Origin: Omnitrophica bacterium RIFOXYB12_FULL_50_7
GTDB lineage: Bacteria; Omnitrophota; Omnitrophia; Omnitrophales; Aquincolibacteriaceae
Length of the DNA stretch: 17,382 nt
Direction: 5' to 3'
NCBI GenBank assembly: GCA_001804345.1
Contig: MHFU01000022.1
Coordinates: 8,596-25,977, forward strand
The translations under genes were made by a program, and so were the position numbers. The notes below the pieces were generated by a model that saw only the letters and a program-made list of their open reading frames with translations, searched no databases and was not told the origin of the DNA. Positions 1-6,346 of this stretch are shown here, piece by piece (position 1 is the first letter of the stretch; every line of letters begins with the position of its first letter).

Positions 1-97
1 CAGGCCTCATGGTTTACTTCATTCTTCTTCGCTTAGAAAATTCCCCATTTTTCCTATCTGCAACTAATTCTCAGTAATCCTCCGCTTTGCCTCCAAC

Positions 98-114
98 TTG
101 GCACGCTTTTTGCT
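98..114 (+). promoter_or_regulatory. Sigma-54 (-24/-12) promoter for the ammonium transporter gene
   Basis: The stretch reads TTGGCACGCTTTTTGCT. It matches the RpoN consensus TTGGCAC-N4-TTGCW, with the GG at 100-101 and the GC at 112-113, exactly 12 bases apart. Transcription would start near 125, leaving a leader of about 97 nt before the amtB start at 222. Sigma-54 control of amtB-glnK by nitrogen limitation through NtrC is well known in Proteobacteria, so the placement fits. I saw no clear NtrC dyad in the 97 bases upstream, but enhancer sites could lie beyond the window. Confidence 0.85.
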
Positions 115-221
115 CATCCTATAGGTGTTCATACGTGCGAAGGGTTTTTAGGGTCTCAAAAATACAAAAATGTCGGAAAATTCCTGGGCCTGGGATGACT
201 TTTAAAAAGGAGGATTAAGCG

Positions 222-1550
222 ATGAGAAAATTTAACCGGTGGTTTTTGGGGGTGAGCGGATTTCTTGTCCTCATGGGGATCTCAAAATTGGCGTTGGCCG
301 CGGACGCGGTCGCGCCGGTCATTAACACAGGCGACACGGCTTGGGTGCTGCTCTCCGCCGCACTCGTGTTTCTGATGACGCCGGGCCTGGCGTTTTTCTA
401 CGGCGGCTTGGTTCGCAAAAAGAACATGCTCTCGGTCCTCATGCAATGTTTTATGCTGATGTGCATCATCACGCTTCAATGGGTGATCTTTGGCTACAGC
501 CTTTCGTTCGGGCCGGACATCAAGGGAATGATCGGGAGCTTAAGCTGGGCGGGCCTGCACGGTGTCGGCCTTGAGCCTTTCGCGGATTACTCGGCGACGG
601 TCCCGCATCAAGCCTTCATGATCTATCAAGCGATGTTTGCGATCATTACCCCGGGTTTGATCTTGGGGGCTTTCGCGGAGCGCATGAAATTCTCCGCATT
701 CGTTGTCTTCTCACTCCTTTGGGCCACATTCGTTTATGACCCTGTTTGCCACTGGGTATGGGGCGTGGGCGGTTTCTTGAGAAACATGGGAGCTCTTGAT
801 TTTGCCGGCGGTACCGTGGTGCATATTAACGCTGGTGTTGCGGCCCTGGCTTGCGCACTCGTGCTGGGTAAGAGAAAGGGTTATCCCAGCCATATGCCGC
901 CTCCGCACAACCTTCCGTTCGCCGTACTTGGCGCGGGACTTTTGTGGTTCGGTTGGTTCGGATTTAATGGCGGAAGTGCCCTGGGCGCCAACGGTCTTGC
1001 CACGAGCGCGCTTGTGGTGACGCATGTGGCCGCCGCAGCCGCGGGTCTGACCTGGGCGCTGTTGGAGTGGAAGTTAAACTCTAAGCCTACCATGCTTGGA
1101 ATGATCACCGGGGCTGTCGCAGGCCTTGTCGCTATTACACCGGCCGCGGGATTCGTGGGGCCCATCGACGCCATATGGATCGGTATCGGGGTGTCTGTGA
1201 TCTGCTACTTTTTTGTGGCGGTCATAAAGAGCAAATTGGGTTATGACGATTCGCTGGATGCTTTCGGCGTTCACGGTATCGGAGGGATCTGGGGCGCGCT
1301 TGCCACAGGTCTTTGGGCTACAAAGGCTGTCAATCCCGCCGGGAATAACGGCCTTTTTTACGGGAATCCGGGGCTTCTTCTGATTCAGCTGAAAGCCGTG
1401 GTCATCACCATCGTCTATTCATTTATCGTTTCTTTTGTTCTTCTGAAGATCGTGGATGCTCTGTTGGGTCTGCGAGTTTCCGAGGATGAAGAACGCATCG
1501 GGCTTGATCTCACGCAACATCGTGAATCTGGCTACACCATTTTAGACTAA
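222..1550 (+). CDS. amtB: AmtB-type ammonium transporter
   Basis: This is an inner-membrane trimeric channel that brings ammonium into the cell; the 442 aa length is normal for the Amt family. Residues 1-26 look like a cleavable signal peptide ending LALA before ADAV, as in many bacterial Amt proteins. The pore twin histidines are visible: His201 in GGTVVHINAG and His351 in FGVHGIGGIWG. The family motif FYGGLVRKKN lies at about 59-68, and about eleven hydrophobic segments follow the signal peptide. The start is fixed by a full AAGGAGG at 207-213, eight bases upstream. A sigma-54 promoter precedes it and a PII gene follows, the classic pair in which PII plugs Amt when nitrogen is plentiful. 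Family assignment is very secure; transport rate and specificity cannot be read from sequence. Confidence 0.97.
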   Translation: MRKFNRWFLGVSGFLVLMGISKLALAADAVAPVINTGDTAWVLLSAALVFLMTPGLAFFYGGLVRKKNMLSVLMQCFMLMCIITLQWVIFGYSLSFGPDIKGMIGSLSWAGLHGVGLEPFADYSATVPHQAFMIYQAMFAIITPGLILGAFAERMKFSAFVVFSLLWATFVYDPVCHWVWGVGGFLRNMGALDFAGGTVVHINAGVAALACALVLGKRKGYPSHMPPPHNLPFAVLGAGLLWFGWFGFNGGSALGANGLATSALVVTHVAAAAAGLTWALLEWKLNSKPTMLGMITGAVAGLVAITPAAGFVGPIDAIWIGIGVSVICYFFVAVIKSKLGYDDSLDAFGVHGIGGIWGALATGLWATKAVNPAGNNGLFYGNPGLLLIQLKAVVITIVYSFIVSFVLLKIVDALLGLRVSEDEERIGLDLTQHRESGYTILD

Positions 1551-1551
1551 C

Positions 1552-1626
1552 ACCGTTTCATATTAAATTTTACGGGTAAACGGTATAAGCACTGCGAACC
1601 CCTAAAATTAATAGTAACGCAGTGCT
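1552..1626 (+). repeat. Two hairpins just after amtB
   Basis: ACCGTTT at 1552-1558 pairs with AAACGGT at 1578-1584 (19-nt loop). AGCACTGCG at 1588-1596 pairs with CGCAGTGCT at 1618-1626 (21-nt loop). Both arms are perfect. Neither is followed by a T run, so they are not convincing terminators. They could set the amtB:glnK mRNA ratio by stabilising the 3' end of the amtB message, but that is inference. Confidence 0.5.
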
Positions 1627-1636
1627 GAGGACGGAA

Positions 1637-1770
1637 ACAATGACCAATAAACAAGATCCAATGACCAAACAAAAACCAATAACGAATATCCAATCACCAA
1701 ACCTGGAATTTGTGGATTGGGTATTGAAATTTGCTTGGAACTTGTCTCTTGGTGTTTGGTTATTTTTACC
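1637..1770. repeat. AT-rich 'ATTGG/CCAAT' interspersed repeat in the amtB-glnK gap
   Basis: The stretch carries many copies of CCAAT or ACCAA in its first half and TTGG or GGTGTTTGG in its second half, which makes a rough, imperfect inverted repeat. Read on the minus strand it gives a 72-codon open frame rich in repeated 'VIG' tripeptides. This is typical of a non-coding repeat family seen in intergenic spaces of some environmental genomes, not of a protein. It has no ribosome site or known domain. It pushes glnK 274 bases from amtB. The repeat-family label rests on general recollection; a genome-wide search for copies would settle it. Confidence 0.5.
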
Positions 1771-1824
1771 TAAGCAAGTGCGAATCAAATAAAAAATTTA
1801 CAATACTTAAGGAGGGTACACGCT

Positions 1825-2166
1825 ATGAAGTATGTTATCGCAGTGATCCAACCGGATCGGTTGGACGAAGTCTTGAAGATTCTTGAAGAAAAAGAGATCC
1901 ACCTCGTGACGGTCACCAGCGTTTTGGGTCGCGGGCGCCAGAAGGGTATCTCAGAAGTCTACCGGGGTCATAAAGAGGCGGGAAGGCTTTTGAGAAAAGT
2001 GAAACTCGAGATCGCGGTAAATGAAGCCTTCGTGAAAGCGACGATTGATGCGATCAAGGAAGGTTCGCGTACGGGGCATATCGGGGATGGAAAGATCTTT
2101 GTCCTCGATCTTAAGGAATGTTTTCGTATCCGCACCGGTGAGGTCGGCGAAGTGGCGATTGGGTAA
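1825..2166 (+). CDS. glnK: PII nitrogen regulatory protein (GlnK-like), T-loop Tyr51 replaced by Glu
   Basis: PII trimers sense ATP/ADP and 2-oxoglutarate and control Amt and nitrogen enzymes. The 113 aa align without gaps to E. coli GlnB. Gln39, Lys40, Gly41, Tyr46-Arg47-Gly48 in the T-loop, the nucleotide loop TGHIGDGKIF (about 83-92) and the C-terminal RIRTGE (about 99-104) are all present. The residue at position 51, the tyrosine uridylylated by GlnD in Proteobacteria, is Glu, and position 49 (the phospho-serine of cyanobacteria) is His. Neither known T-loop covalent switch is therefore available, and control is probably by ligands alone. A strong AAGGAGGG at 1809-1816 sets the start. Its place directly after amtB supports a GlnK-like role in gating the channel. 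Confidence 0.93.
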   Translation: MKYVIAVIQPDRLDEVLKILEEKEIHLVTVTSVLGRGRQKGISEVYRGHKEAGRLLRKVKLEIAVNEAFVKATIDAIKEGSRTGHIGDGKIFVLDLKECFRIRTGEVGEVAIG

Positions 2167-2170
2167 CAAA

Positions 2171-2205
2171 CAGGGGACAGGCAATCAAAAAATGCCTGTC
2201 CCCTG
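2171..2205 (+). repeat. Perfect 13-bp-arm hairpin between glnK and the porin gene
   Basis: CAGGGGACAGGCA at 2171-2183 and its exact reverse complement at 2193-2205 flank a 9-nt A-rich loop. It begins five bases after the glnK stop. There is no T run after the stem, so it is more likely a repeat or mRNA-stability stem than a terminator. Its GGGACAGG core recurs in the hairpin at 3590-3625. Confidence 0.75.
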
Positions 2206-2244
2206 GCTTTGAAAACAAATCTTTATCTACAAAAGGAGCGGCTC

Positions 2245-3552
2245 ATGGGAAAAATGTTACGAGGGTTTTTAGGCGTTTTTTTGATAGGGATGTGTCTTGT
2301 CCCCGGAACTGTCCTCGCCGAGACGACAAGCGAAGTCGCGGCGCTCAAGGCCCAGATCGACGCGCTGAGCCGCAAGATCGAAGCCATGGACAGCAAGATG
2401 ATGACTATGGAAAAGCCCGCGCCGGGAGCACAAACAACTTATATCCCGCCGACGCCGGAGGCTAAAGGTGGATTTCTCCGGGCGATGGAAGATATCCATA
2501 TGGGAGGGTATGTGGAGACCCAATTCCAGAACAAAGTCGGAGCGCCTCGCGGAAATGGGAATACGGGCCGTTCGCTGACTGATAAGGCTGCCGACACGTT
2601 CTCCATGAATGCGGCCCAGCTCTGGTTCGAGAAGCTCGCGAATCCTGAAGGGGGCGCCGGCTTTCGCATCGATATGATGATGGGAAGCGATGTTCCTTAC
2701 TATTTCAACAACATGAACGGAACCACCGCGCCTGCAGCTTTTGCTTTCGAGCAGGCTTATGTTCAGTACATCGCGCCTTTAGGCTTCTGGTCCGATAGCA
2801 AGATCCTGCCGCATACGGTTGATATCAAGGCCGGACGGATGATCACGTTGGCGGGCAATGAAGTGATCGTCGGGTATCAGAACTGGAATATCAGCCGGTC
2901 GGTCTCGTTCGGTTATGCCATTCCTTTCACGCATACGGGAGTGCGTGCAACCTATTCGTTGTTTAATGATTACCTGACCGTCTATCAGGGGATCAACAAC
3001 GGTTGGGATAACGATATCGACAACAACTCGTACAAGACGTTCGAGAATGCTTTCAGCTTTAGTCCGCTGAAGGACGTCAAGTGGATGACAGCGACCTATT
3101 TCGGGCCTGAGAACAACAACGCAAGCGGCGGGAAGCGTTTTCTGGCCACCAACGTGCTGAGCTGGAATGCAAGCAAGAAGCTTTCGTTTGCCGGAGAATT
3201 CGATATCGGCAATCAGCCTCGGGTGGATACGGCCATGGACGATGTTTTTCACACCGCCCAATGGTTTGATTATGCGGCGTATGCCAGGTATCAAATAACG
3301 GACAAGCTGGCCGCGGCCTACCGCTTCGAATATTTTGATGACAGCCGTCGCTATCGTAACTGGACCGGCGCTGGAAATGCGGGCGCTGCCAGGGATCTTG
3401 CCAACACGTTGACGCTGGAATACAAACCCTATGAAAACATGATCGCTCGAGCGGAATACCGGATCGATTATGCTAATGCAGGTGACGGGCATGTATTCAA
3501 CGGAACCGACAATCAGAACACGTTAGGAGGGCAGTTGACCTATCTGTTCTAA
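2245..3552 (+). CDS. Outer-membrane beta-barrel porin (BBP2/OmpL-like) with N-terminal coiled coil
   Basis: The most likely start is ATG 2245, preceded by AAAAGGAG at 2231-2238. An in-frame ATG at 2209 lacks a ribosome site and would put 12 odd residues before the signal peptide. From 2245 the protein has 435 aa. Residues 1-25 form a signal peptide ending VLA. A short coiled coil follows (about 27-52, with the heptad-like LKAQIDALSRKIEAM) and then a Pro-rich linker. The rest has alternating, aromatic-rich strands and ends in LTYLF, the terminal Phe signal for outer-membrane barrel assembly. The architecture suggests the OmpL-like porin-2 family, in which an N-terminal coiled coil can reach through the periplasm. 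As third gene after amtB and glnK it probably lets ammonium or another small nitrogen compound cross the outer membrane. The substrate is inferred from position only. Confidence 0.85.
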   Translation: MGKMLRGFLGVFLIGMCLVPGTVLAETTSEVAALKAQIDALSRKIEAMDSKMMTMEKPAPGAQTTYIPPTPEAKGGFLRAMEDIHMGGYVETQFQNKVGAPRGNGNTGRSLTDKAADTFSMNAAQLWFEKLANPEGGAGFRIDMMMGSDVPYYFNNMNGTTAPAAFAFEQAYVQYIAPLGFWSDSKILPHTVDIKAGRMITLAGNEVIVGYQNWNISRSVSFGYAIPFTHTGVRATYSLFNDYLTVYQGINNGWDNDIDNNSYKTFENAFSFSPLKDVKWMTATYFGPENNNASGGKRFLATNVLSWNASKKLSFAGEFDIGNQPRVDTAMDDVFHTAQWFDYAAYARYQITDKLAAAYRFEYFDDSRRYRNWTGAGNAGAARDLANTLTLEYKPYENMIARAEYRIDYANAGDGHVFNGTDNQNTLGGQLTYLF

Positions 3553-3589
3553 AAAGCATGTCGTACCTCAGGGGCGCGCGTAATCCGTC

Positions 3590-3625
3590 AGGGACAGGTC
3601 TGGAAAGCGAAGCAGACCTGTCCCT
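3590..3625 (+). repeat. 12-bp-arm hairpin downstream of the porin gene
   Basis: AGGGACAGGTCT at 3590-3601 pairs perfectly with 3614-3625 across a 12-nt loop. It shares the GGGACAGG core with the hairpin at 2171-2205 but differs in the outer stem, so the two are family members rather than exact copies. It lies 38 bases after the porin stop and has no T run. Confidence 0.7.
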
Positions 3626-3648
3626 TGAGATGCTTCAGGTTTCTCCAC

Positions 3649-3737
3649 CCCGGCCCCAAAATCGCCTCCCCTGGTGATGATGTTTCAACCAACCTGGTTC
3701 TTTTAGGGAAGGTTGAGGCAGGGCCGGGACTTTTTTT
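3649..3737 (+). terminator. Candidate terminator: GC-rich stem followed by T7
   Basis: CCCGGCCC at 3649-3656 pairs with GGGCCGGG at 3721-3728. Inside it, GCCTC at 3664-3668 pairs with GAGGC at 3715-3719, and AACC at 3687-3690 can pair with GGTT at 3711-3714. Seven Ts (3731-3737) start two bases after the stem. The long, partly unpaired interior is unusual for an intrinsic terminator. The position, after the porin gene and before the next promoter, suits one. Confidence 0.45.
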
Positions 3738-3866
3738 CGGCATTTTTCGATGCAGGCCTTCCGGATTTTACGATTACGCCAGCATGCGCCCGCCGTTCTG
3801 ATCGGAGAAAGGTCCTCCACCGCCGCATGAGACTTTCCCAGAAAATTTCCATAGATAGAAACATTC

Positions 3867-3895
3867 TTGACGCAGGCGAGTATATATTCTATTAT
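3867..3895 (+). promoter_or_regulatory. Sigma-70 type promoter of the nucleoside phosphorylase-ArsR-flavoprotein operon
   Basis: The -35 box is TTGACG at 3867-3872 and the -10 box is TATTAT at 3890-3895, each one base off consensus, with the ideal 17-base spacer. Transcription would begin near 3902, about 55 bases before the first start codon. A second perfect TATAAT at 3901-3906 has no matching -35. Confidence 0.7.
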
Positions 3896-3904
3896 TCGAA
3901 TATA
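3883..3904. promoter_or_regulatory. Probable ArsR-family operator overlapping the -10 box
   Basis: TATATTC at 3883-3889 and GAATATA at 3898-3904 are perfect 7-base inverted arms around an 8-base centre. The -10 box lies inside that centre, so a bound repressor would block RNA polymerase. The inner ATTC-N8-GAAT is, from memory, the site described for SqrR, a sulfide/persulfide-responsive ArsR-family repressor. An ArsR-family gene and an SQR-like gene lie downstream, so autoregulation of this operon is a natural reading. Binding itself is inferred. Confidence 0.7.
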
Positions 3905-3956
3905 ATAAGATTGAAAGAATGCAAATCCTCTAAAATACCGATAAATGAGGTCAACC

Positions 3957-4754
3957 ATGATCGTCGCTCCGCTTCTTGCCAATAAAAAATACGATCAGCT
4001 CTCAATATTTGACCCGGCCAATCTTCTTCGCGAAGCACGGCGGCAGAAGGGTTTACCTGCAGGTGAGGTTCCCCAAGTCTGCGTCCTGGACCCTGACGGC
4101 GATTTATTCCGTTACCTGCGTGATTCGGGCACAGGGACGCTCAATCCGCATTGGGCATGCTACCATACTGAACTTTATGACTTTCACAAGGACGGTTTGC
4201 ATATGGGTGTTTTGGGTTGTGCGGTAGGCGCATCGTTTGCCGTTCTCGTAGCCGAAGAGTTGTTCGCATCCGGCTGTTGTTTGCTCATCAGCATAACATC
4301 TGCGGGTCAAATCATCCGGGTGAGAAAACCGCCCTATTTCATTTTGATTGACCGCGCCTTGCGGGATGAGGGAACAAGTTACCATTATTTACCACCTGCA
4401 CAATATTCGTACATTCAACCGGATTTGCTCGCTAGGTTAACCGCTGCTTTTACAGATGAACTCGTGGTGGAACAGGGCGGGGTTTGGACTACAGATGCTC
4501 CTTTCCGGGAGACGGCGGAAGCCATTACTTTCGCTCGTACTGAAAATCTATTAGCCGTTGAAATGGAAGCGGCAGCACTCTATGCGTTTGCTGAAGCGCG
4601 TGACAAACCGATAGTGTGTTTCGCTCATGTTACAAATCAAATGGGTACCATTCAGAACGATTTTGAGAAAGGCGAATCCGATGGTAATGCGGCTGTCCTT
4701 CAGCTCATTTCGGCGGTTGCCCGCAAGTGGAAGGACACCCACTGTGAAAAATAA
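3957..4754 (+). CDS. Nucleoside phosphorylase family protein (PNP/UDP family)
   Basis: Family members split nucleosides with phosphate into base and (deoxy)ribose-1-phosphate. The 265 aa protein shows the signature VEMEAAALYAF at 201-211, with the purine/ribose-contacting acidic residues. It also has WTTDAPFRET at about 177-186, much like the TTDAxxRE segment of uridine and purine phosphorylases, and a small-residue phosphate-site region around 86-98. Start 3957 is preferred over ATG 3945 because GAGG at 3947-3950 sits six bases before it. It is the first gene after the promoter/operator, and ArsR starts 10 bases past its stop. A salvage role for sulfur-containing nucleosides such as methylthioadenosine would fit the sulfur-linked neighbours, but substrate cannot be told from sequence. 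Uridine, purine or MTA are all possible. Confidence 0.85.
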   Translation: MIVAPLLANKKYDQLSIFDPANLLREARRQKGLPAGEVPQVCVLDPDGDLFRYLRDSGTGTLNPHWACYHTELYDFHKDGLHMGVLGCAVGASFAVLVAEELFASGCCLLISITSAGQIIRVRKPPYFILIDRALRDEGTSYHYLPPAQYSYIQPDLLARLTAAFTDELVVEQGGVWTTDAPFRETAEAITFARTENLLAVEMEAAALYAFAEARDKPIVCFAHVTNQMGTIQNDFEKGESDGNAAVLQLISAVARKWKDTHCEK

Positions 4755-4764
4755 GGAAAACCTT

Positions 4765-5097
4765 ATGGAACATAAACTCTATGAACTTCACGCAACAATG
4801 TGTCGGGTTTTTACATCTCCGAAGCGTCTGGAAATATTGAACCGATTGAGAGACAAGGAACTCTCAGTGGGGCAACTGGCCAAGATCGCCAAAATCCGCC
4901 AAGCCAACATTTCGCAGCATCTGAGTATTTTAAGGGAAAAAGGGATCGTTAAAACGCGCCGGGACGGTGTAACGGTTTATTATTCATTGGCCAATCCAAA
5001 AATTCTTAAGGCCTTCGATATTATCAGAGAAATGTTGCTTGAAAAATTGGCCGAAGGTGGAAGATTCATGGAGCAGGTTAATCGGGGAGGAAGATAG
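4765..5097 (+). CDS. ArsR/SmtB-family winged-helix repressor with a single cysteine
   Basis: The 110 aa protein has the typical ArsR layout. An N-terminal helix (SPKRLEILNRL) is followed by a helix-turn-helix (LSVGQLAKIAKIRQANISQHLSILREKGIV, about 35-64) and a beta-wing (TRRDGVTVYYSL). ATG 4765 is chosen because AAGGA lies seven bases upstream; in-frame ATGs further up fall inside the phosphorylase gene. The only cysteine is Cys13. It lacks the CxC metal box of arsenic sensors and the two-cysteine switch of SqrR/BigR. Any thiol sensing would need an inter-subunit bond or a Cys13 persulfide. The gene is followed after three bases by an SQR-like flavoprotein, so it probably represses its own operon through the dyad at 3883-3904. 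Confidence 0.92.
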   Translation: MEHKLYELHATMCRVFTSPKRLEILNRLRDKELSVGQLAKIAKIRQANISQHLSILREKGIVKTRRDGVTVYYSLANPKILKAFDIIREMLLEKLAEGGRFMEQVNRGGR

Positions 5098-5100
5098 AAG

Positions 5101-6318
5101 ATGGATCAGAAAACGATTCTCATCTTGGGTGGAGGCATCGGCGGCCAAGTGGCAGCTAATAGCCTAGTCCCCCTTTTAAAAGGCAAACATCGTATCATTC
5201 TTGTGGATAAGGGGCAGAATTTTGAATTTCCTCCGTCCTTTCCATGGGTCGCTATAGGTCAAAGAAATCCCACGGATATTCAAAAATCTCTACCCGCACT
5301 TCTTAAGAAAGGTGTGACGTTTATCCGGGCGGAAATTTTTGGAATCGATCCTGTGGCGAAAAAAGTGGAGACTTCTACGGGCTCACTTTCTTTTGATTAT
5401 CTTCTAATCAGTTTGGGAGCTGATCTTGCCCCAGGAAAGATACCGGGCTTTCAGGAAGGGGCACTCAACCTTTACACATTGGAAGGCTCTACCCAAATCC
5501 ACAAATCTCTTCAATCTTTTGATCAGGGGAAAATAGCGGTTTTGATTACTTCGACTCCTTTCAAGTGCCCTGCGGCTCCCTATGAGGCAGCTTTTTTAAT
5601 GCAGGATTTTTTAAAAAAGAAAGGCCGAAAAGGGGAGGTTGTTGTTTTTACACCCGAACCTTTTCCGATGCCGACAGCCGGGTCCAAGGTCGGTGAGGCG
5701 CTGAGAGGGATGTTGGAATCGAAAGGCATCCGGTTCTTTCCCGGGCATAAGATTACAAAAATTGACCCTCAAGGGAAAGTGCTCATTTTTGAAAATGGGA
5801 AGAATGAAAACTACGATCTTTTAGTCGGGGTTCCTCCGCACGAGGCGCCAAAACCAGTGAAAGAATCCGGCCTCACAAACGAAACCGGCTGGATACCCGT
5901 TGACCGCGCGACGCTGGAAACAAAATATCCTGGGATCTATGCCATCGGAGATGTCACCATGATCCCCATTGCTCAAGGCAAAACCTTGCCTAAAGCCGGA
6001 ATTTTTGCTCATTATCAAGCGGAAATCGTAGCTGCCAATATCCTGAGTCGCCTTAATCATCAGCCGGAAAAAGGGAAGTTTGACGGAGCGGGTTGGTGTG
6101 CGATCGAGATGGGATCGGGCGTGGCGGCTTTTGGAAACGGTGAGTTCTACGCACCAAACGGTGCCGAGGTCCGGCTCTACAGACCCGACCGTTTCTGGCA
6201 TTTGGGTAGGGTTCTTTTTGAAAAGTGGTGGTTGTCTCCCTTTAGTATAAAGCGCAAAATTTTACGTTTGATGCTGAAGCTGGGAGCCCGGATGCGCGGC
6301 ATTTCAGTTTCATTATAG
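5101..6318 (+). CDS. Sulfide:quinone oxidoreductase-like FAD flavoprotein
   Basis: Enzymes of this family take electrons from sulfide and pass them to quinone (SQR) or to cytochrome c (flavocytochrome c dehydrogenase), leaving polysulfide or sulfur. The 405 aa protein has an N-terminal FAD fold (ILILGGGIGG, 6-15) and the second FAD motif IYAIGDV (279-285). The family mark FKCPAAPYEAAF holds Cys156, and GWCAIEMGSGVAAF holds Cys333. These correspond to the two redox cysteines of the family; the third cysteine of classical SQR (about residue 128) is absent. No signal peptide is seen. An aromatic/basic C-terminus (about 365-400, with WHLGRVLFEKWWL) would suit monotopic membrane binding. GGAGG at 5086-5090 serves as ribosome site. 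The ArsR partner supports a sulfide link; another substrate of the wider NDH-2/FCC family remains possible. Confidence 0.83.
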   Translation: MDQKTILILGGGIGGQVAANSLVPLLKGKHRIILVDKGQNFEFPPSFPWVAIGQRNPTDIQKSLPALLKKGVTFIRAEIFGIDPVAKKVETSTGSLSFDYLLISLGADLAPGKIPGFQEGALNLYTLEGSTQIHKSLQSFDQGKIAVLITSTPFKCPAAPYEAAFLMQDFLKKKGRKGEVVVFTPEPFPMPTAGSKVGEALRGMLESKGIRFFPGHKITKIDPQGKVLIFENGKNENYDLLVGVPPHEAPKPVKESGLTNETGWIPVDRATLETKYPGIYAIGDVTMIPIAQGKTLPKAGIFAHYQAEIVAANILSRLNHQPEKGKFDGAGWCAIEMGSGVAAFGNGEFYAPNGAEVRLYRPDRFWHLGRVLFEKWWLSPFSIKRKILRLMLKLGARMRGISVSL

Positions 6319-6346
6319 TTTTGCTTGAATAGGAGAACTGCGAAAA

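Larger units (their letters stand above)
3553..3956. other. 404-base non-coding gap between the nitrogen cluster and the flavoprotein operon
   Basis: No convincing gene lies here; the open frames on both strands lack ribosome sites, and their predicted residues show no domain. The gap holds a GGGACAGG hairpin (3590-3625) and a GC-rich stem followed by T7 (3649-3737). It also holds short matches to other intergenic parts of the window: GGCCTTCCGGA at 3755-3765 (again at 13860-13870) and GGATTTTACGATTA at 3763-3776 (again at 15256-15269). A sigma-70 promoter with an overlapping operator (3867-3904) closes it. Confidence 0.75.

Noticed and set aside
1728..1750. TTGGAAC...CTTGG as a sigma-54 promoter for glnK
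   Set aside because: The -12 TTGC is absent; it is part of the AT-rich repeat.
1570..1788. 72-codon minus-strand frame in the amtB-glnK gap
   Set aside because: The residues are a read-through of the repeated ATTGG element and there is no ribosome site.
2779..3492. 237-codon open frame on the minus strand opposite the porin gene
   Set aside because: It mirrors the codons of the porin, has no ribosome site or recognisable domain, and the + strand protein is clear.
3635..3985. Overlapping 90- and 115-codon frames on both strands in the gap before the nucleoside phosphorylase
   Set aside because: Neither has a ribosome site or protein-like pattern; they run over hairpins and the promoter.
4627..4764. 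Extended N-terminus for the ArsR gene
   Set aside because: It lies within the nucleoside phosphorylase gene; ATG 4765 has its own AAGGA and fits the family length.
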